From positions 1 through 64,000 of the forward strand of contig JAJRRB010000057.1 of the NCBI GenBank assembly GCA_024279915.1: 64,000 nt of DNA, in the 5' to 3' direction. Positions within the stretch are counted from its first letter, which is position 1. Each line of letters starts with the position of its first letter. Both the position numbers and the translations under genes were made by a program. Source of the DNA: Deltaproteobacteria bacterium (lineage in GTDB: Bacteria; Desulfobacterota; Desulfuromonadia; Desulfuromonadales; BM103). Below are positions 43,352 to 53,069 of this stretch, piece by piece. Under the pieces are notes generated by a model. That model was not told the origin of the DNA. It was given only the letters and a program-made list of their open reading frames with translations, and ran no database searches.

Positions 43352-44639
43352 AATCATCAAAGACCTCGACATCTCCTCTCTTGTTCATGGCGGGCGTGGG
43401 CTTGGTCGTCACGACGGCAAGGCTGTTTTTGTGCCTATGACGATGCCCGGCGATCGCGTCTCCTGTCGGGTGATCAAATCTAAACGAAGATATGTTGAGG
43501 CTGAGCTGCATGAGGTTCTTGTGCCTTCACCACTGCGACGTGAGCCTCCATGTCCATTTTTTGGTTCTTGTGGCGGTTACCAGTGGCAACATATTCCCTA
43601 TGCAGAGCAGACTCGTTGGAAAGAGAAAACTTTTTCTGACCTGATGACCCGCAACCAAGTCGTTGCTAATGACCGTATCAAACCTATAATTCCTGCCCCG
43701 GATGAATGGAACTACCGAAACCGGGTTCAACTTAAGTGCCATTTTACTGCTGGGGAGCTTGTTGTCGGTTTTTACCAGCACGGTTCACACTGTGTGGTCG
43801 ATGTCGATAAATGCCTGCTGGTTGCGCCACCGATACAGAAGGCTCTGGACCTTTTACGCAACGAACTGCCGGAAATGCCTTGTCAGGATTGTCTTTCACA
43901 GGTTGATCTGGCTTGTGGTGATGACGACAAAGTCAGAATCATTCTGCATACTCGTCCAAAAGGTCGTCGGCAACTAAGGACATGGTTACAGGAATTTTCT
44001 GGTCGTCATCAAATTAACGCCTGCATACAGTCTGGCGGCAAGGGCTCCCTCGAGGTTGTCAACGGTGAGAGTGATTTGACCATCAAGGTTGATCAACCAG
44101 AAATTGCTCTTCGTTATGGTCCCGGTGGTTTTGTGCAAGTCAATTCAGCCCAAAATCGCAATATGATTTCAGCTATGCTGGAGCTGCTTGCATTGGACGG
44201 CACGGAAAATGTGCTTGATCTCTTTTGCGGTATGGGCAACTTCAGCTTGCCTGTTGCCCGCAGGGCCGGTCGGGTCGTCGGTGTTGAGGATCATGCCCCA
44301 TCCATTGCCAGCGCCCGCATCAATGCCGCAGCCAACAAAATCAATAATGTTGAATTCTATGCTGCCGATGCAGCCACTATCATGGCCCGTTATCAGTCTG
44401 CTACTGATCTGGATCTGGTCATTCTTGATCCACCGCGTTCCGGAAATTACCAGACAAGCAATGAATTACTGAAGGTGCTGCCAGAACGGATACTTTATGT
44501 CTCTTGCGACCCAGCAACTCTGGCTCGCGATTTGACGCCTCTGGTCAATGATGGCTATGAAGTCCTTTCCAGCCAGCCTTTTGATTTCTTCCCACAAACC
44601 TGGCATATTGAAAGCATGACTTTGTTGGGAAGGGCGTAG
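43344..44639 (+). CDS. rlmD: 23S rRNA (uracil1939-C5)-methyltransferase family protein
   Basis: The 431-residue protein is of the RumA/TrmA type: an N-terminal TRAM domain (SSLVHGGRGLGRHDGKAVFVPMTMPGD), cluster cysteines in PCPFFGSCGGYQWQHI, SAM motif LDLFCGMGNFSLP, LDPPRSG and the catalytic cysteine in YVSCDPATLARDL. It adds a methyl group to C5 of uracil in 23S rRNA or tRNA. The cysteine pattern favours RlmD (RumA) with a 4Fe-4S cluster. The gene is coupled to the small hypothetical upstream. Confidence 0.88.
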   Translation: MVEIIKDLDISSLVHGGRGLGRHDGKAVFVPMTMPGDRVSCRVIKSKRRYVEAELHEVLVPSPLRREPPCPFFGSCGGYQWQHIPYAEQTRWKEKTFSDLMTRNQVVANDRIKPIIPAPDEWNYRNRVQLKCHFTAGELVVGFYQHGSHCVVDVDKCLLVAPPIQKALDLLRNELPEMPCQDCLSQVDLACGDDDKVRIILHTRPKGRRQLRTWLQEFSGRHQINACIQSGGKGSLEVVNGESDLTIKVDQPEIALRYGPGGFVQVNSAQNRNMISAMLELLALDGTENVLDLFCGMGNFSLPVARRAGRVVGVEDHAPSIASARINAAANKINNVEFYAADAATIMARYQSATDLDLVILDPPRSGNYQTSNELLKVLPERILYVSCDPATLARDLTPLVNDGYEVLSSQPFDFFPQTWHIESMTLLGRA

Positions 44640-44763
44640 GACTCCAGGGCGGGAGGCTGCAAAGCTAGCCTCTGGAGCTTTATAGTTTTACAACATTGTT
44701 CATGATTTTCCTTGCATTGACCTGCGAACTTTGATACTAAATCTGTAATTAACTTTTCATACG

Positions 44764-44792
44764 AAAAGTGAGCCTGACGGCTCGCTTTTTTT
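44764..44792 (+). terminator. Terminator/attenuator upstream of rimP
   Basis: An 11-bp stem (AAAAGTGAGCC, loop TGAC, GGCTCGCTTTT, one wobble) runs into seven T. It lies only about 18 bases before the rimP ATG, so it could end transcription from rlmD or attenuate the rimP-nusA-infB operon. NusA itself influences termination, making autoregulation plausible. Confidence 0.7.
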
Positions 44793-44810
44793 GTTTTGGA
44801 ATACAACAGA

Positions 44811-45296
44811 ATGCAACAAGAAAACCTGACAAAAATTGAGACGCTGGTGATGCCGATCCTTGATGACCTTGGCTTTGAAATGGTCGATCTGCAAATGCAG
44901 CAAGATGGCCGCCAATTGGCTTTGCGTATTTTTATCGATAAGCCTGGTGGCATCACTCTCGATAATTGTGTTGCCGTGAGCCGGGAAGTCAGCGCGATTC
45001 TTGAAATAGAAGATCCGATAAAATCAGCTTATCGCCTTGAAGTTTCATCACCAGGGCTCGATCGACCTTTGAAAAAACCGGCTGATTTTGAACGTTTTGC
45101 CGGGCAAAAAATCAAGCTGAAAACGCTGCATCTGATTGATCCTGATCAGCGTGGTCATACCCGTAAAACTTTTTTCGGTACTTTGCTCGGTTTTGAGAAT
45201 GATCACGTTCGCCTTGAGCAAGACGATAAAAAAGGTGGTCTGGCATTAATCCCGCTGGCCGAAATAGAAAAAGCAAACCTGGAAGAAGAGTTTTAA
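44811..45296 (+). CDS. rimP: Ribosome maturation factor RimP
   Basis: The 161-residue protein starts at ATG 44811 (a TTG at 44796 is less likely). Motifs LDDLGFEMVDLQMQQDG, LRIFIDKPGGITLDNCVAVSREVSAILE, YRLEVSSPGLDRPLKK and FGTLLGFENDHV are characteristic. RimP helps mature the 30S subunit. It heads the conserved operon with nusA, ylxR, infB and rbfA. Confidence 0.97.
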   Translation: MQQENLTKIETLVMPILDDLGFEMVDLQMQQDGRQLALRIFIDKPGGITLDNCVAVSREVSAILEIEDPIKSAYRLEVSSPGLDRPLKKPADFERFAGQKIKLKTLHLIDPDQRGHTRKTFFGTLLGFENDHVRLEQDDKKGGLALIPLAEIEKANLEEEF

Positions 45297-45369
45297 TTTA
45301 ACGTTTTACCAAATACAGACTTCAACAGCAGCCATTACCGCAAAGGTGGAGGGTATGCAGGGGGAAGGT

Positions 45370-46635
45370 ATGAATATCAACCTTAATCACATTATCGACC
45401 AAGTGGTCAAAGACAAGGGCATCGAACGTGATGTATTGGTCGAAGCTTTGGAAGCTGCGGTACTCTCTGCGGCAAACAAAAAGTATCGCAATACCCGCGA
45501 CCTCGAAGCTCACTTCAACCATGAACTCGGTGAAGTGGAGGTTTTCGAGTTTGTCACTGTTGTTGATGAGGTGGAGAACTCCTACCAGGAAATCGACATT
45601 AATGAAGCGAAAGAAATTGATCCTGATGTCGAGAATGGTGATTCCCTGGGCATGAAGATGGATGCGAGCAGTTTCAGTCGTATTGCTGCCCAGACGGCCA
45701 AACAGGTGATCATTCAAAAAGTTCGCGAAGCTGAACGTGAGGGTATCTATAATGAATTCAAAGATCGTCTTGGTGAACTCGTCAACGGTATTGTCCGTCG
45801 CTATGAGCGTGGCGATCTGATCATCGACCTTGGCCGTACCGAAGCACTGCTTCCGCATCGTGAGCAGGTCCCTCGTGAAAACTATCGTCAGGGTGACCGG
45901 GTACGTGCATACATCTCTGATGTGCGCATGGCCACTAAAGGACCGCAGATCATTCTTTCAAGGACGCATCCTAGTTTACTGATTGAACTGTTCCGCATGG
46001 AAGTCCCTGAAGTTTCTGAAGGCATTGTAGAAATTATGGCCGTCGCCCGCGAGCCAGGTAGCCGAGCCAAAATCGCTGTGTCCTCCAATGATCCTGATGT
46101 CGATCCAATTGGTGCCTGTGTTGGTATGCGCGGCGCTCGTGTGCAGAATGTGGTCTCAGAATTGCGTGGTGAGAAGATAGATATTATCAATTGGACGCCT
46201 GATATCGCTCGTTTTGCTTGCGCTGCACTTTCACCAGCCGAAGTCACCAGAGTCTATGTCGATAATGATGAGGAATCTTTGGAGATGATCGTTCCTGATG
46301 ATCAACTGTCTCTGGCGATTGGTAAAAAAGGACAAAATGTCCGTCTGGCTGCTAAGTTGACTGGATGGAAGATCGATATTATGAGTGAGACGCGTGCTGC
46401 AGAAGCTGATCTCGAAGAGTTACTTAGCGGTGGCGGTGGCGATGAGGAGTCTGAAGAGACTGCTGTCGCTGAACTTTACAGTGCTATGACTGCCAAAGAT
46501 GCGATTACTGCAATTAAGTCATCTGAATCGACTGAAGAGATCACAAGTATGGCCGAAGGTGAAAAACGTGTGACTGTATTACGTGCCTTAGAAGCCAGAA
46601 CGGCTGAATTAACCGACGCGGAGAGTGCGGAGTAG
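45370..46635 (+). CDS. nusA: Transcription termination/antitermination factor NusA
   Basis: The ATG at 45370, preceded by GGGGGAAGG, gives a 421-residue protein; the upstream ATG at 45346 is less supported. It contains the NusA N-terminal domain, an S1 domain (ELVNGIVRRYERGDLIIDLG) and two KH domains (DPIGACVGMRGARVQNV, LSLAIGKKGQNVRLAAKLTGW), with an acidic C-terminal tail. NusA binds RNA polymerase and modulates pausing and termination. Length is normal for bacteria without the long acidic repeats of Enterobacteria. Confidence 0.97.
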   Translation: MNINLNHIIDQVVKDKGIERDVLVEALEAAVLSAANKKYRNTRDLEAHFNHELGEVEVFEFVTVVDEVENSYQEIDINEAKEIDPDVENGDSLGMKMDASSFSRIAAQTAKQVIIQKVREAEREGIYNEFKDRLGELVNGIVRRYERGDLIIDLGRTEALLPHREQVPRENYRQGDRVRAYISDVRMATKGPQIILSRTHPSLLIELFRMEVPEVSEGIVEIMAVAREPGSRAKIAVSSNDPDVDPIGACVGMRGARVQNVVSELRGEKIDIINWTPDIARFACAALSPAEVTRVYVDNDEESLEMIVPDDQLSLAIGKKGQNVRLAAKLTGWKIDIMSETRAAEADLEELLSGGGGDEESEETAVAELYSAMTAKDAITAIKSSESTEEITSMAEGEKRVTVLRALEARTAELTDAESAE

Positions 46636-46637
46636 AG

Positions 46638-47234
46638 GTGACGAAGGTTTGTAGCCAACCTCAACGCACCTGCCTGGGCTGTCGTCAGGTCAAGGACCAG
46701 GACCAGCTGGTTCGATTTGTCCGCTCACCGGATGGTGAGATTCTGACCGACCTCAAGGGGCGGTTACCGGGCCGCGGAGCTTATCTCTGCAACAGTCGCA
46801 GCTGCATCGAAACAGCTGTAAGCAGGAAGCAGTTTGATAGAACATTTCGGCAACCTTGCCAGCCGATTACGGTTGATCAACTTGCTGATGGTATAGCAAA
46901 AGAGTTACTTGCGCATATGGCCAGCCTGCTTGGTATGGCGCGCAAATCAGCACAATTCGTTTCTGGCGGTAATGCCGTACAAGACGCCCTGACGCGAAGG
47001 AAGCCTCTGGCTGTTGTTGTCCTGGCCAGAGACATCTCACCACAGATTGGTGAAAAGGTCAGGCGTAAGGCGGAAGTGCAAAAAGTAGTTACGACGAAAT
47101 TGTTCGACAAAATAGAGCTTGGTCGCATTCTCGGGCGTGCGCAAAGAAGTGTTGTTGGTTTGCCCGATGGAAAGTTGGCGGAGGCATTTTTAAGTGATTT
47201 GCTCCGATATCAGGATATCTCAGGGGAAAGTTGA
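46638..47234 (+). CDS. YlxR-L7Ae fusion RNA-binding protein
   Basis: The 198-residue protein starts at GTG two bases after nusA. It combines a YlxR/DUF448 domain ([26 protein letters not shown]) with an L7Ae/YlxQ-like ribosomal domain ([38 protein letters not shown]). In many Firmicutes these are two separate genes in the same place between nusA and infB; here they are fused. Function is RNA binding, precise role unknown. It shares one base with infB. Confidence 0.9.
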   Translation: MTKVCSQPQRTCLGCRQVKDQDQLVRFVRSPDGEILTDLKGRLPGRGAYLCNSRSCIETAVSRKQFDRTFRQPCQPITVDQLADGIAKELLAHMASLLGMARKSAQFVSGGNAVQDALTRRKPLAVVVLARDISPQIGEKVRRKAEVQKVVTTKLFDKIELGRILGRAQRSVVGLPDGKLAEAFLSDLLRYQDISGES

Positions 47235-49870
47235 TGGCTAAAATTCGTGTTTATGAATTAGCGACCAAATTGGGCTTGGACAACAAGGTAATCGTTGACA
47301 AACTCAATCAGGCCGGTATTGAGGTCAAGAACCATATGAGTGCACTTGAAGAAGAGGTTGCTCTCAAGTTTGAGACTGGCCTGACCAGTCAGGCTGACGA
47401 GAATGTTGAAGTCAAAGTCAGTGAGGAGCGTATCAGCTCAGGGCTGATCCGCCGGCGCCGTAAGACAGTTGTTAAAAAGCCGGAGCCTGAAGAAGTTGCT
47501 CCTGAGGCAACAGAACCTGCCGCTGTCGAAGAGGTTCCTGAGGTTGCAGAAACAGCCGAAAAGATAAGTGCTACTTCTGCTGAAGAGCCCGCTGTCGATG
47601 CGCCGGTTGATGAGGCCCCTGCCGGGAAAGTTAAAGAACCTCAGGCAGAGGTTGAAGTTGTAGCATCCGAAGCTCCTGCTGCAAAGGCTACTCCTGCGAA
47701 GAAGAAAGTAAAGAAGGAAACGAGCAACACCGCCAAGATACTTGGTCGGGTTGAACTGCCGCCTCCTGCCGCGCGGCCTCGTCGTCAGGCGGTTACTCCT
47801 GAGAGAGGTAAAAGACCAGCGCCCGGGGCCCGCACCCGTCCAGATCGGCCAAGTCGTCCTTCTACGCCTCGTGGACCTGCTCCAACACCCATGATGGCAC
47901 CGGATGTTCTTGCAGAAAAGGAGGGTCGTTCCAACAAGAAGAAAAAGAAGGGTGGGCGCGATACTGCTGGTCGTCCTGAGTCTGGTGGCCCGCGGCGCAA
48001 GAGCAAGAGAGAGGTTTATGAGCCGGATCGCAATGAGCGCTTCCGTAAAGGCCGTAAAGCCAATCGTCCTGCCAAGAAGACCGAGATTACCCAGTCGAAG
48101 GCGATCAAACGGAAAATCAAAATTACTGACGTTATCACGATTGGCGAATTGGCCAAGCGGATGGGGGTCAAGGCTAACGACCTGATTAAAGAGTTGATGG
48201 GTCAGGGACAGATGGTCACTATTAACCATCCCCTTGATTACGAGTCAGCAGCTATTCTGGCCTCAGAATTCGGTTATGAAGTTGAAAACGTTGCTTTCGA
48301 CGAGGATACCCTCCTTGCTCACTCAGGCCTCGATATAGAAACTGAAGAAGACGAAAACCAGGTACCACGCCCGCCGGTTGTTACTATCATGGGGCACGTT
48401 GACCATGGTAAGACCAGTTTGCTTGACGTGATCCGTGAAGCGAATGTCACAGAAGGTGAGGCTGGTGGTATCACTCAGCATATCGGTGCCTATGATGTCG
48501 ATCTTGACGGCAGCAAAATGACTCTCCTCGATACTCCTGGTCATGAAGCCTTTACGGCGATGCGAGCCCGTGGTGCTGAAGTGACTGATATCGTGGTATT
48601 GGTTGTTGCAGCTGACGATGGTGCCATGCCGCAAACCAAAGAGGCGATCAACCACTCCAAGGCTGCCGGTGTGCCGATCATTGTCGCTGTTAATAAAATT
48701 GACAAGCCCGGGGCTAACCCGGAGAAGGTTATGCAGGAACTTTCCGAGTTGGACCTTCTGCCGGAAGAGTGGGGTGGAGAGACTATCTTCGTCAATGTCT
48801 CTGCCAAGGAAAAGACCAATATCGATAAGTTGCTGGAGATGATCCTGCTGCAAGCTGAAATTCTTGAGCTTAAAGCTGACCCGACTAAGCGTGCCCAGGG
48901 AACCGTCGTTGAGGCTCGCCTCGATAAAGGTCGTGGTCCTGTTGCTACGGTTCTGGTCCAAAAAGGTACTCTGAAAGTTGGTGATCCAATCGTTGCCGGA
49001 CTCCATTATGGTCGAGTCAGATCGATGGCCAATGATCGTGGTCAAGTGATTAACGAAGCTGGTCCGTCTTTCCCTGTTGAAGTCACTGGCTTGACCGGTG
49101 TGCCCGAAGCCGGTGAATCCTTCCATGCAGTTGAAGACGAGAAAATTGCTAAGGACGTCGCTCAGCATCGTCATCATAAGATCCGTGAAGCAGAGTTGGC
49201 CAGAAGCAGCAAAGTCTCTCTGGAGGAACTCTACGCCCGCATTCAGGAAGGTGATGTCAAGGAGCTCAAGGTCATTGTTAAGGCCGATGTTCAGGGTTCT
49301 GCCGAAGCCGTTTCAGGAACCTTGACGAAGCTTTCGACTGCTGCCTGCCGTTTGATTGTGATTCACTCCGGTGTTGGCGGGGTAACTGAAACATACATCA
49401 GTTTGGCTTCTGCTTCTGATGCCCTTGTCCTCGGCTTTAACGTCCGACCAGCTCCCAAGGCCGCTCGCCTTGCTGAACTTGAGAATGTCGATATCCGCCT
49501 TTACAGTGTTATCTACGATGCGGTTAATGAAATTAAGGATGCTATGGAAGGCTTGCTCGCGCCGACTCTTAAGGAAGAGGATCTCGGCCGTGCCGAAGTC
49601 CGCGAGGCGTTCAATGTCACCAAAGTTGGTACCATCGCCGGTTGTTATGTTGTCTCAGGCAAGATTCTGCGTAATGCTCATGCTCGTTTGCTGCGCGACG
49701 ATGTGGTTGTTTGGACAGGCAAGCTTACTTCTTTGCGACGCTTCAAGGATGATGTTAAAGAAGTCAGCAACAATTACGAATGTGGTATCGGTCTGGAGAA
49801 TTACAACGATATCAAGCCTGGTGATATTATCGAGGCTTATGAGATCAAGGAATTCAAGACAAAGCTTTAA
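47234..49870 (+). CDS. infB: Translation initiation factor IF-2
   Basis: The 878-residue protein has an N-terminal IF2N domain, a long charged, Ala/Pro/Lys-rich linker (about 60-280), a second IF2N repeat ([21 protein letters not shown]), then the GTPase domain with [18 protein letters not shown] and NKIDKP, and IF2 domains 2-4. IF-2 places initiator tRNA on the 30S subunit. The start ATG overlaps the previous stop by one base. The linker composition differs from its neighbours but is normal for this gene. Confidence 0.98.
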   Translation: MAKIRVYELATKLGLDNKVIVDKLNQAGIEVKNHMSALEEEVALKFETGLTSQADENVEVKVSEERISSGLIRRRRKTVVKKPEPEEVAPEATEPAAVEEVPEVAETAEKISATSAEEPAVDAPVDEAPAGKVKEPQAEVEVVASEAPAAKATPAKKKVKKETSNTAKILGRVELPPPAARPRRQAVTPERGKRPAPGARTRPDRPSRPSTPRGPAPTPMMAPDVLAEKEGRSNKKKKKGGRDTAGRPESGGPRRKSKREVYEPDRNERFRKGRKANRPAKKTEITQSKAIKRKIKITDVITIGELAKRMGVKANDLIKELMGQGQMVTINHPLDYESAAILASEFGYEVENVAFDEDTLLAHSGLDIETEEDENQVPRPPVVTIMGHVDHGKTSLLDVIREANVTEGEAGGITQHIGAYDVDLDGSKMTLLDTPGHEAFTAMRARGAEVTDIVVLVVAADDGAMPQTKEAINHSKAAGVPIIVAVNKIDKPGANPEKVMQELSELDLLPEEWGGETIFVNVSAKEKTNIDKLLEMILLQAEILELKADPTKRAQGTVVEARLDKGRGPVATVLVQKGTLKVGDPIVAGLHYGRVRSMANDRGQVINEAGPSFPVEVTGLTGVPEAGESFHAVEDEKIAKDVAQHRHHKIREAELARSSKVSLEELYARIQEGDVKELKVIVKADVQGSAEAVSGTLTKLSTAACRLIVIHSGVGGVTETYISLASASDALVLGFNVRPAPKAARLAELENVDIRLYSVIYDAVNEIKDAMEGLLAPTLKEEDLGRAEVREAFNVTKVGTIAGCYVVSGKILRNAHARLLRDDVVVWTGKLTSLRRFKDDVKEVSNNYECGIGLENYNDIKPGDIIEAYEIKEFKTKL

Positions 49871-49944
49871 CCTGGTTCAGTGAGATTGTTGGGCAATGTG
49901 AAAGCCCCGAACCATGGGAAGCCCCTGGACAATGGGAAACTGAT

Positions 49945-50232
49945 ATGGTGATCGGTGTACTGCAGTTGGACCTGCGCCTGCATGGAACGCAGAATCTTAA
50001 GCAGAAGCGTAGCGTGATCCAGAAGCTTCTGTCTCGTTGCCGCAATCGATTCCCGTCCAGTTGTTCTGAAGTTGGTCATCAGGACCTCTGGCAAAGGTCA
50101 CTGCTTGGTTTTGCCGTTGTCAGTTCCGCAGAGCATGTGGTTGCACCAATTCTTACCCGTATTGAGGAAGAAATCCTGGCGTCTGGTGAGGTTGACTTGA
50201 TCAACGCCGATCTTGAATTTATCCACTACTGA
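49945..50232 (+). CDS. DUF503 protein
   Basis: The 95-residue protein is a DUF503 member: MVIGVLQLDLRLHGTQNLKQKRSVIQKL, RNRFPSSCSEVGHQDLWQRSLLGFAVVSS. The family is small, globular and of unknown function, and is very often placed between infB and rbfA, as here. No start ambiguity. Confidence 0.9.
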   Translation: MVIGVLQLDLRLHGTQNLKQKRSVIQKLLSRCRNRFPSSCSEVGHQDLWQRSLLGFAVVSSAEHVVAPILTRIEEEILASGEVDLINADLEFIHY

Positions 50233-50247
50233 ATAGAGATATTAAAC

Positions 50248-50643
50248 GTGTCATCACAACGTGCACAAAGGGTGGCAGAGACCATCCACAAAGAAATATC
50301 CAGCCTCCTGATCAAGGGTCTTAAAGATCCGCGCATTGGTTTTGTCACAATTACGTCAGTCGATGTGACTTCTGACCTGCGTCAGGCACAGATCTATTAC
50401 ACCCTGATGGACAATCAGTTCGGCATGGAAAGTCCAGATGGAACGAGTCGTGAGGATGCTCGTAAGAAGACGCAAGCTGGTCTCGACAGTTGTTCCTCCT
50501 ACATCCGCCAGCAACTTGGCCGCCAGTTGCGTCTGCGCTTTATTCCCGAAATTCATTTCGAGTATGATGCTTCCTTTGATTACGGACAAAACATCGAAAA
50601 ACTCCTCAGCGAAGTCAAAACCGATACACAACAAGATGATTGA
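50248..50643 (+). CDS. rbfA: Ribosome-binding factor A
   Basis: The 131-residue protein starts at GTG, 15 bases after the DUF503 stop. It has the RbfA pattern: RAQRVAETIHKEISSLLIKGLKDPRIGFVTITSVDVTSDLRQAQIYYT and RLRFIPEIHFEYDASFDYG. It is a late 30S assembly factor that binds helix 1 of 16S rRNA. It overlaps the nrnA start by eight bases. Confidence 0.97.
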   Translation: MSSQRAQRVAETIHKEISSLLIKGLKDPRIGFVTITSVDVTSDLRQAQIYYTLMDNQFGMESPDGTSREDARKKTQAGLDSCSSYIRQQLGRQLRLRFIPEIHFEYDASFDYGQNIEKLLSEVKTDTQQDD

Positions 50644-51595
50644 ATCAATTCTGCAACTAATCGGTCGTAGCCAGACATTTTTGATTGCTTCTCACGAAGG
50701 ACCTGATGGGGATGCGATCGGTTCAACCCTGGCTTTGACGAATATGTTGCGGACTATGGGTAAGGATGTGGTTGCCTATAATCATGACTCTGCTCCTTTG
50801 GATTATGCTTTTCTGCCCGGTTTCGATACGATTGTTTCCACGCTGGATGAGTCAGCAACTTTTGATGTTGGCTTTGTCCTCGATGCAGGTGAATTGAGCC
50901 GTGCAGGAAGCTGGATTCGTGAGCGTTGCCAAACTCTTGTCAATATAGACCACCATCCTTATTCCGAAGACTTCGGCGACATCTATTATGTCGATACTGA
51001 GGCCTGTGCTACTGGCGTTCTGATTTACCGCTTGTTGCATGCCGCGGAACAAAACATTTCGCTTGATATTGCCACCTGTATCTACACGGCCATACTCTCT
51101 GATACCGGTTCTTTTCGCTATTCCAATGCCAACCCTGAAGCTTTTCAAGTTTCGGGCGAAATGGTTGGTATCGGTGTTGATCCCTGGTCGATTGCTTCGG
51201 GTCTTTACGAAAGTCAGGAGTTTGAGCGTTTGCGCCTGCTGGCTCTCTCTCTGCCCACGCTGCGCACTTCAGATTGCGGTCTCTATGCTTCTATAGCTGT
51301 GACCCTGGATATGTATAAGAGCGCTGGGTCAAGTGAGGAACATACGGATCGTTTTATCAATTATCCCAGATCGATTCGTGGTGTCGAGGTGGCAATCTTT
51401 TTCCGCCAACTTGCCGAAGACAGTTTCAAGGTCGGATTCCGCTCCAAGGGGAATATAGATGTTGGTGCTTTGGCCCGGGCGATGCATGGTGGTGGCCACC
51501 ATAATGCTGCGGGTGCAACAGTTGAAGGGTCTCTCGAGAGTGTCCAGGAATGGGTTTATGCTCGTGTTGCCGAGTTGATTGCAGAGCTACGATGA
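50636..51595 (+). CDS. nrnA: Bifunctional oligoribonuclease/PAP phosphatase NrnA
   Basis: The 319-residue DHH/DHHA1 protein starts at ATG 50636. Metal-binding motifs are SHEGPDGDAIGS, NIDHHPYSEDFGD, and the DHHA1 end GGGHHNAAGATVEG. NrnA degrades short RNAs (nanoRNA) and dephosphorylates PAP in bacteria without Orn. The longer frame upstream lies inside rbfA. It overlaps truB by ATGA. Confidence 0.93.
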   Translation: MIESILQLIGRSQTFLIASHEGPDGDAIGSTLALTNMLRTMGKDVVAYNHDSAPLDYAFLPGFDTIVSTLDESATFDVGFVLDAGELSRAGSWIRERCQTLVNIDHHPYSEDFGDIYYVDTEACATGVLIYRLLHAAEQNISLDIATCIYTAILSDTGSFRYSNANPEAFQVSGEMVGIGVDPWSIASGLYESQEFERLRLLALSLPTLRTSDCGLYASIAVTLDMYKSAGSSEEHTDRFINYPRSIRGVEVAIFFRQLAEDSFKVGFRSKGNIDVGALARAMHGGGHHNAAGATVEGSLESVQEWVYARVAELIAELR

Positions 51596-52512
51596 ACGGT
51601 GTACTGATTATCGACAAACCCCAAGGAAAGACCTCTTTCGACATTGTCCGCCAAGTGCGTCGTATGTGTAAGGTCCGTCGTGTCGGCCATGCTGGCACAC
51701 TTGACCCGCTTGCAACCGGAGTCTTGCCGGTTGCTGTCGGCTGGGCAACACGTCTGGTTGAGTACATGATGGCAGGCGAGAAGAGTTATCGGGCGACCAT
51801 GAGGTGGGGGGCGTCTACTGATACTCAGGATTCGGAAGGTCAGATCCTTGAAGAAAAAGATTGGCAGCATGTTGATCGAGCCGCTCTGGATGACGTTGTT
51901 GTCAACTTTGTTGGCGAGATTGATCAGCTACCACCGATGTACTCCGCGCTTAAAAAAGATGGCAAACCGCTCTACCAGTTGGCACGTCAAGGGATCGAGG
52001 TTGAGCGTAAGCACCGTTCGATACGCATAGACAGTTTGGTGATCGACGATTTTGCTCCACCGCTGGTCACCTTTACTGTCCGCTGCACTAAAGGAACCTA
52101 CATAAGAACTCTCTGTCATGATATTGGACAGATGCTGAATTGCGGTGCTCACATGACTGCATTGCGTCGGTTGGCATGCGGTAATTTTGACACGTCTGTC
52201 AGTCATACTCTGGAAGAACTGCAGGAGCTGGTGGAACAGGGCAAAAAATTGCCGTTTTTGACTCCTGCAGAAGTTTTGACTGACTGGCCAGCATTAACTG
52301 TTTCCGGAGCTGTTCTGGGCCGCTTGCAAGATGGCGTAGCACCGGCTATGGCAGACTTAGATGTCTCTGGACTCGTTGCTGGTGACCAGGTTTGTTTTCT
52401 GGCAGAAGGTTCTCTGGTCGCCGTAGCTCACTTTGCTCCAGGCGGTCTTGGTAAAAGGCCCGGAGATTTCGAAATTATAAAGGTTTTTCCACTGGTCGTA
52501 GATTGTGCATAA
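51592..52512 (+). CDS. truB: tRNA pseudouridine(55) synthase
   Basis: The ATG at 51592 overlaps the nrnA stop and gives a 306-residue protein, with NGVLIIDKPQGKTSFDIV and the catalytic aspartate in VGHAGTLDPLATGVLP. Further TruB motifs are KSYRATMRWG, PPMYSALKKDGKPLYQLARQG and CTKGTYIRTLCHDIG, followed by a PUA-like tail. It isomerises U55 of tRNA. Confidence 0.97.
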   Translation: MNGVLIIDKPQGKTSFDIVRQVRRMCKVRRVGHAGTLDPLATGVLPVAVGWATRLVEYMMAGEKSYRATMRWGASTDTQDSEGQILEEKDWQHVDRAALDDVVVNFVGEIDQLPPMYSALKKDGKPLYQLARQGIEVERKHRSIRIDSLVIDDFAPPLVTFTVRCTKGTYIRTLCHDIGQMLNCGAHMTALRRLACGNFDTSVSHTLEELQELVEQGKKLPFLTPAEVLTDWPALTVSGAVLGRLQDGVAPAMADLDVSGLVAGDQVCFLAEGSLVAVAHFAPGGLGKRPGDFEIIKVFPLVVDCA

Positions 52513-52614
52513 AGGCTTTACTCTGCCTAAGTTTTGTGGTAGATAATGCTTCTTTATGGTAGCTAACTACCGAAAATAACAATAACTCATAGACAAGATC
52601 AAGGAGGTGGCTCC

Positions 52615-52881
52615 GTGCAGGCCACAGAACGCAAGCAAGAAATTATTGAGAAATTCAAAACCCACGAGAGTGACACGGGTTCCCCAGAAGTCCAGATTGC
52701 CCTTCTTTCAGAGCGCATTACCTATCTGACGGAGCATTTCCGTACTCACAAAAAAGACCACCACTCACGTCGTGGCCTTCTCAAAATCGTCGGCCAACGT
52801 CGCCGTCTGCTTGATTATCTAAAGAGCAAGAGCGTCGAACGTTACAGTACGATAATTAAGGAGTTGGGTATTCGTCGTTAA
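52615..52881 (+). CDS. rpsO: 30S ribosomal protein S15
   Basis: The 88-residue protein starts at GTG with a strong AAGGAGG eight to nine bases upstream. It has the S15 pattern [22 protein letters not shown] and [33 protein letters not shown]15 binds 16S rRNA helix 22. The pairing rpsO-pnp is conserved across bacteria, often with S15 autoregulation through its leader. Confidence 0.98.
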   Translation: MQATERKQEIIEKFKTHESDTGSPEVQIALLSERITYLTEHFRTHKKDHHSRRGLLKIVGQRRRLLDYLKSKSVERYSTIIKELGIRR

Positions 52882-52886
52882 AACCA

Positions 52887-53055
52887 GGCAGCAAGATCCT
52901 ATTTGTTTAGGGTTTGCTGCCTTTAGTTCGTAAGTGTCATGGCCGGGAGGTTGTCCGGAGAGAGATCCTGAGCATAGCGTTCAGTAGCTCTCTCAGGCCA
53001 TCCTCCTCTGCCATTTTAAGAAGCAGTACTTTACAGGTGACCGGACGGCCGGTCA
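52887..53055 (+). promoter_or_regulatory. rpsO-pnp intergenic hairpins
   Basis: Three hairpins fill the gap. The first (52887-52921) has GGCAGCAA/TTGCTGCC arms with a partly paired upper part. The second (52939-53014) is a long imperfect stem with ATGGC/GCCAT, GGGAGG/CCTCC, GAGAGAG/CTCTCTC and CTGA/TCAG pairs. The third (53038-53055) is a perfect 7-bp stem TGACCGG/CCGGTCA. In E. coli an RNase III-cut hairpin in the same place lets PNPase repress itself; the second stem here would suit that. Confidence 0.7.
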
Positions 53056-53069
53056 GAAGAGAGGAAAAA

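Noticed and set aside
47438-49177. Long minus-strand frames opposite infB
   Set aside because: They mirror the coding frame of infB, including the low-complexity linker, and show no independent start signals.
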